64,000 nucleotides of DNA from Exiguobacterium acetylicum DSM 20416 (GCF_000702605.1 NZ_JNIR01000001.1:1044501-1108500); one strand, 5' to 3'; positions 1 through 8,339 are shown, counted from the stretch's first letter. Translations and numbers: made by a program. The notes: generated by a model from the sequence alone, not told the origin.

Positions 1-15
1 AAAGGAGGAATCACT

Positions 16-771
16 ATGCAAACCCCTTATCTTCCGATTCCCCATACGCTCTTACGGAGCGGGACGGCATTCGCGTCCGTCCATGAAAAGATGATTTACC
101 TGATCCTCGAGAGTTTCAGCGGTCAGGATGGTCAAGCGTTTCCGTCCTATCAGACGATTGCCGATGCTGTCCCGTGCAGCAAATCGACGGTCAAGTCGTG
201 TATCCAGTCCTTGATTGCGAGCGGTCGGATTGAAAAGGTCGAACGCTTTACGAAACACGGAGGGCAGACATCAAATGCCTATCGTGTCCTGCCTCGTGTT
301 GACAGTACACCCCCGGTAAGTCAGGAGACGACTGCCCCCGAGGTTTTTGTTGCCTCCGAAGAAGAGGTCTTGAAGAAAACGACTTTAAAAAAGGAACTGG
401 TGCAGCAGTACGAGACGAATCTCGGCAAAGCGACACCCCGAATCAAGCAAGAATTGCTTCAGCTTGCGTCGGAGCACCCAGTCGAGCGGATTCAGTACGC
501 AATCGAAGAAGCGGCACGGGCGAATAGTCGTCACTTCGGTTATATCGAACAAGTCGTCAAGCGCCTCGCGACCGGATCCGCGACTAAACGTTCCAAACGA
601 ATAACTCATCGAACGCGGAAAGGAACTTCATTATTTCAATTACCGAATTGGGTTGAACAAGAAAAAATATCACAACGCGCTTACGAGGCGAAACAACAAG
701 AGCAGCAAGTCATTCCTGACGATGCCGAGATCGCTGAATTGTTACAAGCATTGACAAGGGAGGGAGCTTAA
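16..771 (+). CDS. Phage-type replication protein (HTH + DnaD-like domain)
   Basis: 251 aa. Residues about 20-95 form a winged-helix domain of the HTH_36 type seen in phage and plasmid replication initiators (SYQTIADAVPCSKSTVKSCI reads as the recognition unit). Residues about 125-190 resemble the DnaD/DnaB_2 primosome domain, with YETNLG, then AIEEAARAN and a following tyrosine. By family it would help load the replicative helicase at a phage origin. AAAGGAGG lies 8 bases before the ATG. Its stop codon overlaps the ATG of the endolysin gene by one base (TAATG). The DnaD assignment is by pattern and could instead be a generic HTH protein. Confidence 0.7.
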   Translation: MQTPYLPIPHTLLRSGTAFASVHEKMIYLILESFSGQDGQAFPSYQTIADAVPCSKSTVKSCIQSLIASGRIEKVERFTKHGGQTSNAYRVLPRVDSTPPVSQETTAPEVFVASEEEVLKKTTLKKELVQQYETNLGKATPRIKQELLQLASEHPVERIQYAIEEAARANSRHFGYIEQVVKRLATGSATKRSKRITHRTRKGTSLFQLPNWVEQEKISQRAYEAKQQEQQVIPDDAEIAELLQALTREGA

Positions 772-1406
772 TGCAATTAGAAGAGTTACTGCGACGGGCA
801 AACCAAAAACTAACTGTCCCCGGCATGCACCCGACAGTCGTCCGAATCGCGCGTGACGTGATTCGTGAGCTCTATCCGCAAGGGATCAAGCTCGGTATAG
901 CGCAAAGCTTTCGGAGCATAGCCGAACAGAACGCGTTATATGCGAAGGGACGGACGACACAAGGACCGATTGTCACACAGGCACGAGGGGGTCAATCAAA
1001 CCATAACTTCGGTGTCGCAATCGACGTCTTCCATTACGAAAATGGCGCATTGTTCCTTTCTCCGCCAGACGCGCGACTCCGGCGGATCGTTGCAGCGATG
1101 AAACGACGCGGAATGGACTGGGGAGGCGATTGGTCTCGTTTTCCCGACTACCCACATTTTGAACTGTACGATCATGTTAGTCTTGCCCGCCATCATGTGC
1201 CAAAACCGGGACTCTATCTACGGGAACGAATCCAAGCACCGGAACTCGTTCGGGCAATTGAAAAACGATTAGGTCTAGCGGTAACCGGAGTGTTTGATGC
1301 CCGATTGACGCACGCCGTTCGAACGTTCCAACAGACGTGTCGTCTTGTCGTTGACGGAATTGTTGGTCCACTAACATGGCATCGTTTGTTTCCGGTGTCA
1401 CCATGA
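771..1406 (+). CDS. Endolysin: M15 L,D-peptidase with peptidoglycan-binding domain
   Basis: 211 aa. The first ~130 residues carry the zinc peptidase signature of the VanY/CwlK/Ply500 group: SNHNFGVAIDV (His and Asp ligands) and a later PHFE (third ligand plus catalytic neighbour). Residues about 155-208 form one PG_binding_1 repeat (VTGVFDARLTHAVRTFQ, then VDGIVGPLTW). Such enzymes cut the L-Ala-D-Glu bond of the cell wall peptide. There is no signal peptide, as expected for an enzyme released through a holin. AAGGGAGGGAG precedes the start, and the stop overlaps the holin ATG as ATGA. Confidence 0.85.
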   Translation: MQLEELLRRANQKLTVPGMHPTVVRIARDVIRELYPQGIKLGIAQSFRSIAEQNALYAKGRTTQGPIVTQARGGQSNHNFGVAIDVFHYENGALFLSPPDARLRRIVAAMKRRGMDWGGDWSRFPDYPHFELYDHVSLARHHVPKPGLYLRERIQAPELVRAIEKRLGLAVTGVFDARLTHAVRTFQQTCRLVVDGIVGPLTWHRLFPVSP

Positions 1407-1648
1407 TTCGTTTTCAAGCGTGGATTCGACTCTTGATTCCGCTCTACGTCTTTCTTGAGTTACTCTTACCGACGCTCGGATTTTCGGCATTACCGGTGTC
1501 GTCAAGTGACGTCGAGCGATTCGTGACGGGTTTGATTGGACTAGTCGGTCTTTTCATTGCTTGGTGGAAAAACAATGACGTGACCGAGCGTGCACTGAGA
1601 CGAAGACAGGCACAGGAACAGCTGGAAAACACATCCTTGACCGATTAA
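1403..1648 (+). CDS. Holin, SPP1-like
   Basis: 81 aa from the ATG at 1403, which overlaps the endolysin stop (ATGA). The reading frame stays open to an ATG at 1376, but the coupled start is favoured. It has two hydrophobic segments (about residues 6-26 and 38-55), then the WWKNNDVTE motif and a charged tail, matching the SPP1-family holin layout. It would form membrane holes that let the upstream endolysin reach the wall. With the two genes before it, this makes a translationally coupled replication-lysis module. No structural phage gene follows. Confidence 0.72.
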   Translation: MIRFQAWIRLLIPLYVFLELLLPTLGFSALPVSSSDVERFVTGLIGLVGLFIAWWKNNDVTERALRRRQAQEQLENTSLTD

Positions 1649-1704
1649 GAAGGCTGGAAGCGTTTGGAATGTGTCAGCAACGGGCATTATTTCATACAAA
1701 CGAC

Positions 1705-1732
1705 TAACAGTTTGATTTCAAGACACCGATAT
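1705..1732 (+). promoter_or_regulatory. Candidate SigD-type promoter of the GGDEF gene
   Basis: TAAC at 1705-1708, a 16-base gap, then ACCGATAT at 1725-1732. The flagellar sigma consensus is TAAA-N15-GCCGATAA. The fit of the -10 element is good and of the -35 element moderate. It lies about 50 bases before the GTG start. Confidence 0.35.
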
Positions 1733-1782
1733 AAGGGATAGACTTTAGTCAAGTAGATAAAGAAAGAAAGGTCGGTCTTTTT

Positions 1783-2919
1783 GTGAAATGGTCAACGTTG
1801 CAGCGGTATTTGTTTTTAGCACTTTGTGCGCTTTTGTTTACAAGCGTCTGGAGCTATCAAGCTTTCCTGAAAATCGAACGAGAAAATGCTCGTATCTTAA
1901 ACGAGGCGATTCCCATCTCGACGGAAGCAGCAGAATTATTTCCAGCGTTATTGAACCTTGAACTCGTCGTCCGCAGTTATATCCTCTCACCGAACGAGGC
2001 GGATTTAGCCCAGTATGAACGGACGATTGATCGGCTTAATCAAACGGTCAAGCGACTCAATCAACTCGATGAGAATCATCCGATCATGCGAAAACTCGTC
2101 CGGACCGAGGCGATTCCCCGAATTGAGACGGCGACGCGTTTTTATGACGCGCAACTGGAACTCGCTCGAAGTGGAGATCAAGCAGCGGCTGAGGCAAAAC
2201 GATATCAGGGGATGCAGTACATCGAGACGTTTCGTCCGATCGATGCTCGTCTACGAACGGACGTCAATCGCATCATTGCTGAAGCAACGAATCGTTCCGA
2301 ACAAGCATCGAGTGCTGCGAAATGGGTCATCGTCGTTGTCGCAAGCATCGCGGTCATCGTCTTGATCGCCTTCATCCAGACGTTTCGGATGGAGCGCAGT
2401 AAACAAGCCTTGATTCATCGTTCTCTTCACGACGCCTTGACTGGTATCCCGAATCGACGGGCGTTCGATGAACGACTCGAGCAACTGCTTGAAGAAGCCA
2501 AACAACATCAGACACCACTCTCCCTGATTCTGATCGATGTTGATGCCTTTAAATCGTATAACGATACGTATGGTCATTTAAAAGGGGATGAATGTTTAAA
2601 AGAAGTCGCCCGCGTCTTAAAGCGTCAAGCGCGTCACGGACAAGTCGCACGGTACGGTGGGGAGGAATTCACAGTCTTGTTGTCGCGTGGAGCAGAAGAA
2701 ACCCGGCACATTGCAGAACGAATCCGTCAGGACATTCTCGATTTGAATATCGTACATGAACGGTATGAACCACTTTGCCGGGTCAGTGTCAGTCTTGGCT
2801 TGACGTCGCTCGTACCCGGAGCAGAGACGACGGAAAAAGAGGTGATCGATCAAGCCGACCAAGCGTTGTATCGGGCGAAAGAGAATGGTCGGAACCAAAT
2901 CGGTGACATGGCAGGCTGA
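1783..2919 (+). CDS. Membrane diguanylate cyclase, CHASE3-like sensor + GGDEF
   Basis: 378 aa, GTG start. TM1 at about 7-25, an extracytoplasmic helical CHASE3-type region 30-178, TM2 about 181-199, and a GGDEF domain about 212-375 with an intact active site GGEEF at 292-296. It should make cyclic di-GMP from GTP in response to an external signal. The inhibitory RxxD site before the active site is not recognisable (RHGQ there), so product inhibition may be absent. A candidate SigD promoter upstream would tie it to motility. A strong terminator follows. Confidence 0.88.
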   Translation: MKWSTLQRYLFLALCALLFTSVWSYQAFLKIERENARILNEAIPISTEAAELFPALLNLELVVRSYILSPNEADLAQYERTIDRLNQTVKRLNQLDENHPIMRKLVRTEAIPRIETATRFYDAQLELARSGDQAAAEAKRYQGMQYIETFRPIDARLRTDVNRIIAEATNRSEQASSAAKWVIVVVASIAVIVLIAFIQTFRMERSKQALIHRSLHDALTGIPNRRAFDERLEQLLEEAKQHQTPLSLILIDVDAFKSYNDTYGHLKGDECLKEVARVLKRQARHGQVARYGGEEFTVLLSRGAEETRHIAERIRQDILDLNIVHERYEPLCRVSVSLGLTSLVPGAETTEKEVIDQADQALYRAKENGRNQIGDMAG

Positions 2920-2935
2920 AAATATGAATTCGACA

Positions 2936-2980
2936 AAAATCCCACGCGTGAGATGCGATGCTCACGTGTGGGATTTTTTC
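2936..2980. terminator. Bidirectional intrinsic terminator
   Basis: Twelve-base arms 2941-2952 and 2961-2972 with one mismatch (CCCACGCGTGAG / CTCACGTGTGGG), flanked by A and T runs on both sides. It serves the cyclase and the converging small gene, whose stop codon sits at its right edge. Confidence 0.85.
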
Positions 2981-3272
2981 ATTGTAAGATGACGCAATAT
3001 GATCGATCGGAAATGAGAGGCGCCGATATGACATAGACCGCTTTGACGGGAACACCACCGACACGTGCATCGAGTTGTTTGAGCTGGGACCGAATCTTGC
3101 GGCTTAAGCCATAGCGTGTTTCAGTACTGAGCTCATCGACATCTTCTTGGACGTGCAAGAGAAGTTGGAACGGTTCAAGCGAAAAGATTGAAAAATCACA
3201 GGAAATCCGCGGATCCTCGAACTTTTCATTCAATTCCTTCTTGATGTAATAGGCTTCTTGTGCACTGATCAT
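2979..3272 (-). CDS. Conserved hypothetical protein, 97 aa
   Basis: Not recognised. A small mixed charged protein with no signal peptide or membrane segment. AGGTGAG lies before the ATG. It is a single-gene unit converging on the cyclase gene and ending inside the shared terminator. Confidence 0.6.
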   Translation of the reverse strand: MISAQEAYYIKKELNEKFEDPRISCDFSIFSLEPFQLLLHVQEDVDELSTETRYGLSRKIRSQLKQLDARVGGVPVKAVYVISAPLISDRSYCVILQ

Positions 3273-3433
3273 CTTCTCTCACCTCACTCTCCTGGTTGAA
3301 CGACTTTTTCTCTACTATAGTCTATATTACCCAGTTTTCTGGCAACTAATCGTCTGATTTTGAAAAATAGTCAATCCAAACTTTAAAAACACTTGAAACG
3401 TTTTTTTAAGATGTCATCCTACTCGACAGCAAA

Positions 3434-3468
3434 AGAAAAACCGCCGAGCTTCAATGAGCAGGGCGGCA
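3434..3468 (-). terminator. Terminator of the DUF4129-like gene
   Basis: On the minus strand CCGCC and GGCGG arms enclose a GC-containing loop and are followed by TTTTTC. The 199 bases between this gene unit and the one at 2979-3272 hold only this hairpin and an AT-rich promoter region. Confidence 0.7.
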
Positions 3469-3472
3469 GGAT

Positions 3473-4150
3473 TCAAGAGATCGATGATTGAACTTGGCAT
3501 GTTCGAAGATACTGCTCCATCGCTTGGCCGAAGAAGGTCAATTGATGCGTCGAGATGACCGGTACCTTCCCATACCGCACTTCAAAGTAGAGCGGATCAA
3601 CAGGAGATGGGAACGCAATCCGATCAAACCATTCCGTTACCGTCTCGTGGGTCCGGCGTTGTAAGGACAGTGGCAATTGTGCATTAAAGTGAGCGAGTTG
3701 TTTTCGAATCGAGTCAGCAGGCAGGTCTTTTGTCTCATAAATGAAGATTGGAAATCGTGGCGGAAGCACATACCCTGATGGATCGATACGAGGTCGACGC
3801 AACCACTGGAGATAATGCCAGAAAAACCAGCTACAAAACAGGAGAATGAGACATAGTATGAGAAGATAAGGAGGTGTCGTCACCGAAGAATCGAACCCTG
3901 TCCGGAACCATGGAGCTGGTGGATCGACTTCGCTCATCGTGACCGTGCTCTCGCCATAAGACGTTCCTTCTTCGATCGTATCGAAGATCGATTCCTTTGG
4001 ACCACAACGATCGACGCAATATGTATTCGTTGCTGGATCAATTCGTCCAAGCAGTGACGTATAGAGCGACGGGACGAATTGTTGCACGGTAAGTAGTAGT
4101 AGACAGACAAGTGGGATAAGAAGCAATAGGCGAGTGCGAAGCGTTTGCAC
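3473..4150 (-). CDS. DUF4129-like membrane protein
   Basis: 225 aa when started at the GTG at 4150, which follows AAAGGAGGTG by 8 bases. The longer open frame to 4240 has no comparable ribosome site. Two membrane segments (about 6-25 and 95-118) flank an extracytoplasmic stretch with two cysteines (CVDRCG). The cytoplasmic tail has the spacing of DUF4129 proteins (ETVTEWFDRIAF, then YFEVRYGK). DUF4129 proteins often sit with transglutaminase/MoxR clusters, which are absent here. Function unknown. Confidence 0.6.
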   Translation of the reverse strand: MQTLRTRLLLLIPLVCLLLLTVQQFVPSLYTSLLGRIDPATNTYCVDRCGPKESIFDTIEEGTSYGESTVTMSEVDPPAPWFRTGFDSSVTTPPYLLILCLILLFCSWFFWHYLQWLRRPRIDPSGYVLPPRFPIFIYETKDLPADSIRKQLAHFNAQLPLSLQRRTHETVTEWFDRIAFPSPVDPLYFEVRYGKVPVISTHQLTFFGQAMEQYLRTCQVQSSIS

Positions 4151-4265
4151 GATAGGGACACCTCCTTTGACGAGTACGTTTAACAGACTTTCGCTACACA
4201 GTATAGCAAAAGTGGAGAGGGAATATTTTGATTTTTTCAAAAAATAGTCATTGATTTAGAAGGGA

Positions 4266-5348
4266 ATGAAAGAGATGGATTTACGATCGAGTTACCAAGA
4301 AACGACGAAACGTTTAGATGGACATGGTAGTCGGACGGTTGGCGTGTTACAAGAAGCGCTGCGAACTGTCTCAGCTGATCAACCAAGTGACATCTATGGC
4401 AACGGCGAATTCATCAAGACGTTCGAGCGCAAGATGGCAGACTTACTTGGGCATGAGGATGCGGTCTTTTTCCCGAGTGGTACGATGGCGCAACAGATTG
4501 CGCTACGCATCTGGTCGGATGAACAGGGTAATCGCAAGGTCGCCTATCATCCGCTTTGTCATCTCGAAATCCATGAGCAGGACGGCTTAAAGAAATTGCA
4601 CGGAATCGAACCAGTACTAGTCGGAGAAGCCGATTGGTTGATGACGATGGACGACATTAAAGCTTTGCCGGACGTCAGTTGTCTGTTACTCGAACTGCCA
4701 CAACGCGAACTCGGTGGATTGCTTCCGTCACGTGAGGAACTTGAAATCATCTGCACGTATGCCCGTAAACAGAATATCCGACTTCACTTGGACGGTGCCC
4801 GTTTACTTGAGGTCTTACCGTATTATGAGGCAGAAGCAAAGGACATCGCGCAACTGTTTGATAGTGTCTATATCTCATTTTATAAAGGACTCGGCGGTGT
4901 TGCAGGAGCGATTTTAGCCGGACCAGAAACGTTTTGCCAAGAGGCGCGAATCTGGAAACGGCGCTATGGCGGTGATTTGATCAGTCTCTATCCGTATATC
5001 CTATCCGCCGACTATTATTATGAACAACGAAAAAACCGCATGGCGGAGTACCATGCAGCCGCAAAAGCACTAGCGAGAAGGTTGAATGCAATTCCAGGCA
5101 TCTCGACTCGTCCCCTTGAGCCTGTCTCAAACATGTTTCATCTCTACTTCAAGGCAGAAAAAAAAGTCGTCGAAGAAAAATTGATTGCCATCCAGTTGCA
5201 AGGACCGGTTTGTATCGCCGGCTATCTAGTTGAGAAAGACATCGGCTGCGCAACAGAAATCAACATCGGCGATAGTTTTCTTGCGTTAACGCCTGACGAG
5301 CGGAAAACGGTCTTTCGTCAATTGACGGAGGCGTTTTCCGAGGATTGA
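4266..5348 (+). CDS. Threonine aldolase family PLP enzyme
   Basis: 360 aa, fold type I PLP enzyme of the beta-eliminating lyase/low-specificity threonine aldolase group. Visible landmarks are FFPSGTMAQQIAL near residue 75, HLDGAR near 175 (the PLP-ring Asp), and SFYKGLGG near 205, whose Lys would hold PLP. The likely reaction is splitting L-threonine to glycine and acetaldehyde, but sequence alone does not fix the substrate. GGGAATGAAAGAG is a weak ribosome site. Its 3' end overlaps the 3' end of the converging MerR gene by about 30 bases. Confidence 0.75.
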   Translation: MKEMDLRSSYQETTKRLDGHGSRTVGVLQEALRTVSADQPSDIYGNGEFIKTFERKMADLLGHEDAVFFPSGTMAQQIALRIWSDEQGNRKVAYHPLCHLEIHEQDGLKKLHGIEPVLVGEADWLMTMDDIKALPDVSCLLLELPQRELGGLLPSREELEIICTYARKQNIRLHLDGARLLEVLPYYEAEAKDIAQLFDSVYISFYKGLGGVAGAILAGPETFCQEARIWKRRYGGDLISLYPYILSADYYYEQRKNRMAEYHAAAKALARRLNAIPGISTRPLEPVSNMFHLYFKAEKKVVEEKLIAIQLQGPVCIAGYLVEKDIGCATEINIGDSFLALTPDERKTVFRQLTEAFSED

Positions 5349-5725
5349 ACAACATCAGGAGCGGGAATCGTAGGATGGAGGCGACGATAGGTGTCGACTT
5401 TTTCTGCGATCATTCGCTCCGTTTCCTGTAATGCTGCCAGTTGTGCCAAGACGTTCGCATGGTGTGCTTCAAGCAATGCGAGCCGTTCCCGTGTCGTATC
5501 CTGCTCGCCGTGGGCAAGGAACAGCGTCACATACGAACGGATCTGCTCGATCGGCATATGCGTTTCGCGCAAGCGAAGGACGAACCGAAGCCACGTCACA
5601 TCTTGGTCGTCGTATCGACGTTGACCGTTCTGGCGCTTCGGAAACAGTAGCCCTTCTTTCTCGTAATAGCGAATCGTATGGGCACTCGTATCGGTCAATC
5701 GACTGGTTTCAGAAATCGTATACAT
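5318..5725 (-). CDS. MerR-family regulator (AdhR/NmlR-like, cysteine-free)
   Basis: 135 aa from the ATG at 5725 (AAAGGTGAG before it). The HTH_MerR domain spans 1-70 (IRYYEKEGLLFPKR and the QRRYDDQDV wing), followed by a dimerising coiled coil about 78-118. Aldehyde- and electrophile-sensing relatives carry a cysteine just after the DNA-binding domain. This protein has no cysteine at all, so its signal must be perceived differently. It is divergent from the SDR gene and faces a 19-bp-spacer promoter carrying a perfect dyad. Confidence 0.85.
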   Translation of the reverse strand: MYTISETSRLTDTSAHTIRYYEKEGLLFPKRQNGQRRYDDQDVTWLRFVLRLRETHMPIEQIRSYVTLFLAHGEQDTTRERLALLEAHHANVLAQLAALQETERMIAEKVDTYRRLHPTIPAPDVVQSSENASVN

Positions 5726-5742
5726 ACATCTCACCTTTCTGC

Positions 5743-5773
5743 TTGACTTAGAGTTCACTCTAAGGATTAGACT
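5743..5773 (+). promoter_or_regulatory. MerR-type promoter with operator dyad
   Basis: TTGACT at 5743-5748 and TAGACT at 5768-5773 are separated by 19 bases, the long spacer typical of MerR-activated promoters. The perfect dyad TTAGAG-TTCA-CTCTAA (5748-5763) lies in the spacer. It drives the SDR gene, and the divergent regulator gene probably starts from the same region. Confidence 0.85.
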
Positions 5774-5807
5774 CTCACTATACCAAATCAAAAAGGGGAT
5801 ATGCTAC

Positions 5808-6557
5808 ATGAAGTACACGGTCATTACAGGAGCAAGTTCAGGAATTGGATATGAGACAGCAAAACTACTCGCAGGAAAAGGAAAATCACTCGTTCTCGTC
5901 GCACGGCGGACGTCTGAGCTCGAAAAACTTCGGGATGAAGTCAAACAAATCTCACCAGACAGTGATGTCATCCTCAAGTCGGTCGATCTTTCGGATAACC
6001 AAAACGTCCATGATCTGTACGAAGGCTTAAAAGAACTCGAAATTGAAACATGGATCAATAATGCCGGGTTCGGTGATTTTGATCTCGTCCAAGACATCGA
6101 CCTAGGAAAAATCGAAAAGATGCTCCGCTTGAACATCGAGGCGTTGACGATTTTATCGAGTCTGTTCGTTCGCGATCATCATGACGTCGAAGGAACAACA
6201 CTTGTCAATATCTCATCAGCCGGCGGTTACCGGATCGTGCCGAACGCGGTCACGTATTGTGCGACGAAGTTCTATGTCAGTGCCTATACAGAAGGGCTCG
6301 CGCAAGAACTGCAAAAAGGTGGCGCAAAACTTCGGGCGAAAGTGCTTGCACCAGCTGCGACAGAGACGGAATTCGCGGATCGTTCACGCGGGGAAGCAGG
6401 GTTCGACTACAGCAAGAACGTCAAGAAATACCATACAGCGGCTGAGATGGCAGGCTTCCTGCATCAGTTGATCGAAAGTGACGCGATCGTCGGCATCGTC
6501 GACGGTGAGACGTATGAGTTCGAATTGCGTGGTCCGTTGTTCAACTACGCAGGATAA
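5808..6557 (+). CDS. Short-chain dehydrogenase/reductase
   Basis: 249 aa. Classical SDR with cofactor motif TGASSGIG at 7-14, ARR near 37 (suggesting NADP preference), NNAG near 84, a serine in NISSAGG and the YCATK active site near 151-155. The substrate is unknown; related YqjQ/DltE-type proteins are oxidoreductases of small carbonyl compounds. It is under the MerR-type promoter just upstream, so induction by a small toxic molecule is likely. AAGGGG lies before the start and a strong terminator follows. Confidence 0.85.
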   Translation: MKYTVITGASSGIGYETAKLLAGKGKSLVLVARRTSELEKLRDEVKQISPDSDVILKSVDLSDNQNVHDLYEGLKELEIETWINNAGFGDFDLVQDIDLGKIEKMLRLNIEALTILSSLFVRDHHDVEGTTLVNISSAGGYRIVPNAVTYCATKFYVSAYTEGLAQELQKGGAKLRAKVLAPAATETEFADRSRGEAGFDYSKNVKKYHTAAEMAGFLHQLIESDAIVGIVDGETYEFELRGPLFNYAG

Positions 6558-6564
6558 AATAGAA

Positions 6565-6603
6565 CAAGGTCCCTTTTTCGAATGAGAAAGGGACCTTGCT
6601 TAT
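6565..6603 (+). terminator. Terminator of the SDR gene
   Basis: CAAGGTCCCTTT paired with AAAGGGACCTTG around a short loop, 8 bases after the stop. Confidence 0.8.
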
Positions 6604-6653
6604 GTAAGCATAATTCGAACAAGTTTCATGAATGGATCAAAAAAGGACGTCCA

Positions 6654-6758
6654 TCACTTATTTTTAAAGACTTTCTTCGCTAATTTCCATACGACATAGA
6701 CGACTGCGCTAATGATCAGAAGATTCATCAAGGCACCGAAAATCATAAATTGCCCCAC
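6654..6758 (-). CDS. 34-aa single-pass membrane miniprotein
   Basis: A GTG start at 6758 follows AAAGGTGG by 7 bases. The product is one hydrophobic helix (FGALMNLLIISAVVYVVWKL) with a basic end (KKVFKNK). The ribosome site, helix design and clean stop support a real gene. Function unknown. It is the first of a series of tiny membrane proteins in this region. Confidence 0.6.
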   Translation of the reverse strand: MGQFMIFGALMNLLIISAVVYVVWKLAKKVFKNK

Positions 6759-6800
6759 GAGTTAACCACCTTTAAATCCTTTTTAAGAGGAGTAAGCATT

Positions 6801-6980
6801 TTATTTACGTTTTTGTTTTGAGAACCTCAAGCTGATAAAGAATAACGCCATCAGCACGATAGCGATGTTCACGGCTAACGTTAATCGCTCATTTTCAATC
6901 ACTCGACCATTCAAGAGATTCAAGATGATAACAAGCAACATAAATGACAATAAAAAGTATTTTATGGATTTATTTATCAT
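6801..6980 (-). CDS. 59-aa membrane miniprotein with two helices
   Basis: The ATG at 6980 follows AGGAAG by 6 bases. There are two hydrophobic stretches (about 7-23 and 36-51), a polar turn with NGRVIENE, and a lysine-rich tail. A larger plus-strand open frame crosses the same bases but has no ribosome site there. Lies 43 bases upstream of the 34-aa gene on the same strand, so the two may be co-transcribed. Confidence 0.6.
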   Translation of the reverse strand: MINKSIKYFLLSFMLLVIILNLLNGRVIENERLTLAVNIAIVLMALFFISLRFSKQKRK

Positions 6981-7116
6981 GAATTACTTCCTTTTTTTGT
7001 GTTCTTGTATTAGTTTAAACATATCGCGCATTTTAAAACAAGGGGAATCAAGTTGGACGGAACATGTCAGAGTATTGAAAGTAACGTCAAATGACCATTG
7101 GAAAAAAGGTGATCGA

Positions 7117-7293
7117 ATGAAAAACATGATGTTCTTAGGACTCGTCGTTCTCTTACTCACGATGCTCTTTTTACTTCATTATGGGCTACATCTCATCAGT
7201 GATACGACGCTGAAAATATCTTTGTTGGCTTCGCTGATCATAGTATTGATTGCGCGGAAAAAATGGAAGATTACGTTTTCTACTGCGGAATGA
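7117..7293 (+). CDS. 58-aa membrane miniprotein
   Basis: The ATG at 7117 follows AAGGTGA by about 5 bases. The open frame extends upstream but without a ribosome site and against the minus-strand gene. Two hydrophobic helices (about 4-26 and 34-46) and a basic tail (ARKKWK). Function unknown. Followed after 32 bases by a soluble small protein gene. Confidence 0.65.
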   Translation: MKNMMFLGLVVLLLTMLFLLHYGLHLISDTTLKISLLASLIIVLIARKKWKITFSTAE

Positions 7294-7325
7294 TCTAGAG
7301 AACGTATGAAGAATTGGGAGAGAGA

Positions 7326-7574
7326 ATGAGCGTCAATGAATTTTTTGACTGGAAAATCAATTTAGAGGATGAACTGTATGCTGTCATTGATGAGAAGGCG
7401 AGAAAAATGGTAGTGATGGGGAACTTCATCGAACTAAGCGCGGTCTTATGGATGGATCGAAATGATGTCCTTCAGTTAAAGCCGACGTGGGATTGTGTCA
7501 TTTCCATCGACGATGCTACAAAACAGATTACGATTCGCTCGTCAGAATCATTGAATATGAGAGAAGAATGTTAA
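7326..7574 (+). CDS. Hypothetical protein, 82 aa
   Basis: Not recognised. Start at ATG 7326 behind GGGAGAGAGA; the TTG a few codons upstream lacks a site. Soluble, acidic and aromatic-rich (FFDWKINLEDELYAVID at the N-terminus). Probably co-transcribed with the preceding 58-aa membrane protein. A long hairpin follows. Confidence 0.55.
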   Translation: MSVNEFFDWKINLEDELYAVIDEKARKMVVMGNFIELSAVLWMDRNDVLQLKPTWDCVISIDDATKQITIRSSESLNMREEC

Positions 7575-7580
7575 GTGATC

Positions 7581-7630
7581 AAACAATCGAGTCCATTCGT
7601 GCGATCGCTGAATGGGCTCGATTGTTATTT
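7581..7630. terminator. Convergent terminator hairpin
   Basis: ACAATCGAGTCCATTC pairs with GAATGGGCTCGATTGT with one mismatch, lying between converging genes. Confidence 0.7.
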
Positions 7631-7642
7631 AAAGTACGATAT

Positions 7643-7969
7643 CTACTTTAATTCATGTTGAACGGAGCCAGTCACTTCAACATGATGCTGGTCGTATACA
7701 GTCGTCAGTACATGATCTTCAACGATTTCATAGTTGTATATATAGTCTGGTTCATTCGTGTATTTGATTTCCAACACGTATCTTCCGGTCTTCGACTCAA
7801 AGACCGTTTCTTTTTTTGAAATATCTTGGTCGTATTCTGATTCAACTAACATTCGTTCAATCTTGATTTCAGTCATCGTTTTAGAAACGAAGAGGTGAGT
7901 CGGATAGGCAGCTATCAAGATGACGAGAACGATAAGTGTATAGATGAGTGGACGTACTTCTTTTTTCAT
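7643..7969 (-). CDS. Membrane-anchored DUF3139-like protein
   Basis: 108 aa. One N-terminal membrane anchor (about 8-26), then an extracytoplasmic domain with KYTNEPDYIYNYEI, typical of DUF3139-style small proteins. Its C-terminus (GSVQHELK) and the NEPD motif recur in the protein at 49063-49485 (VEFANEPDVTYF, DLQHEFK), so the two are distant paralogues. Function unknown. Confidence 0.6.
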   Translation of the reverse strand: MKKEVRPLIYTLIVLVILIAAYPTHLFVSKTMTEIKIERMLVESEYDQDISKKETVFESKTGRYVLEIKYTNEPDYIYNYEIVEDHVLTTVYDQHHVEVTGSVQHELK

Positions 7970-8042
7970 ACAATCACATCCGTTCCGATGAAATGAATAG
8001 AGAAGCTAGGTATTCTATATTGAAGATGAGGAGAGATATGTG

Positions 8043-8339
8043 ATGGGAAAAAACAAAGACGAGATACCGTACTATATGAGGAACGTTCCGTTCTTCTTCC
8101 TAACGGCACTCCTCGCACCCGTCGCGGTATTACTTGTCCTACTCCACTGGGAAAAGCTCACTATGCAAATGAGAAATAATCATTTGACGTTCTCGATCTT
8201 AATGACCATGTTATACATCTCGAAAATACTGCCTGAAGGTCTGTTTAAAATCATATTCGCTGTCTTTACGTGGACGTTGATTCTTTTCGTGACATACATC
8301 TACTTTGGTGGCGGAAGAAAAGGAGGGGGACATGAGTAA
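8043..8339 (+). CDS. Small integral membrane protein, 98 aa
   Basis: GAGGAGAG precedes; a GTG at 8040 is an alternative start. Three hydrophobic segments (about 16-34, 47-63, 68-87). Glycine-rich tail FGGGRKGGG. Its last 8 bases overlap the next gene, whose ribosome site AAGGAGGGGG lies inside this gene's 3' end. Function unknown. Confidence 0.65.
   Translation: MGKNKDEIPYYMRNVPFFFLTALLAPVAVLLVLLHWEKLTMQMRNNHLTFSILMTMLYISKILPEGLFKIIFAVFTWTLILFVTYIYFGGGRKGGGHE

Noticed and set aside
6865-7116. Long N-terminal extension of the 58-aa membrane protein
   Set aside because: No ribosome site before it, and it runs antisense to the well-supported 59-aa gene; the ATG at 7117 has AAGGTGA.
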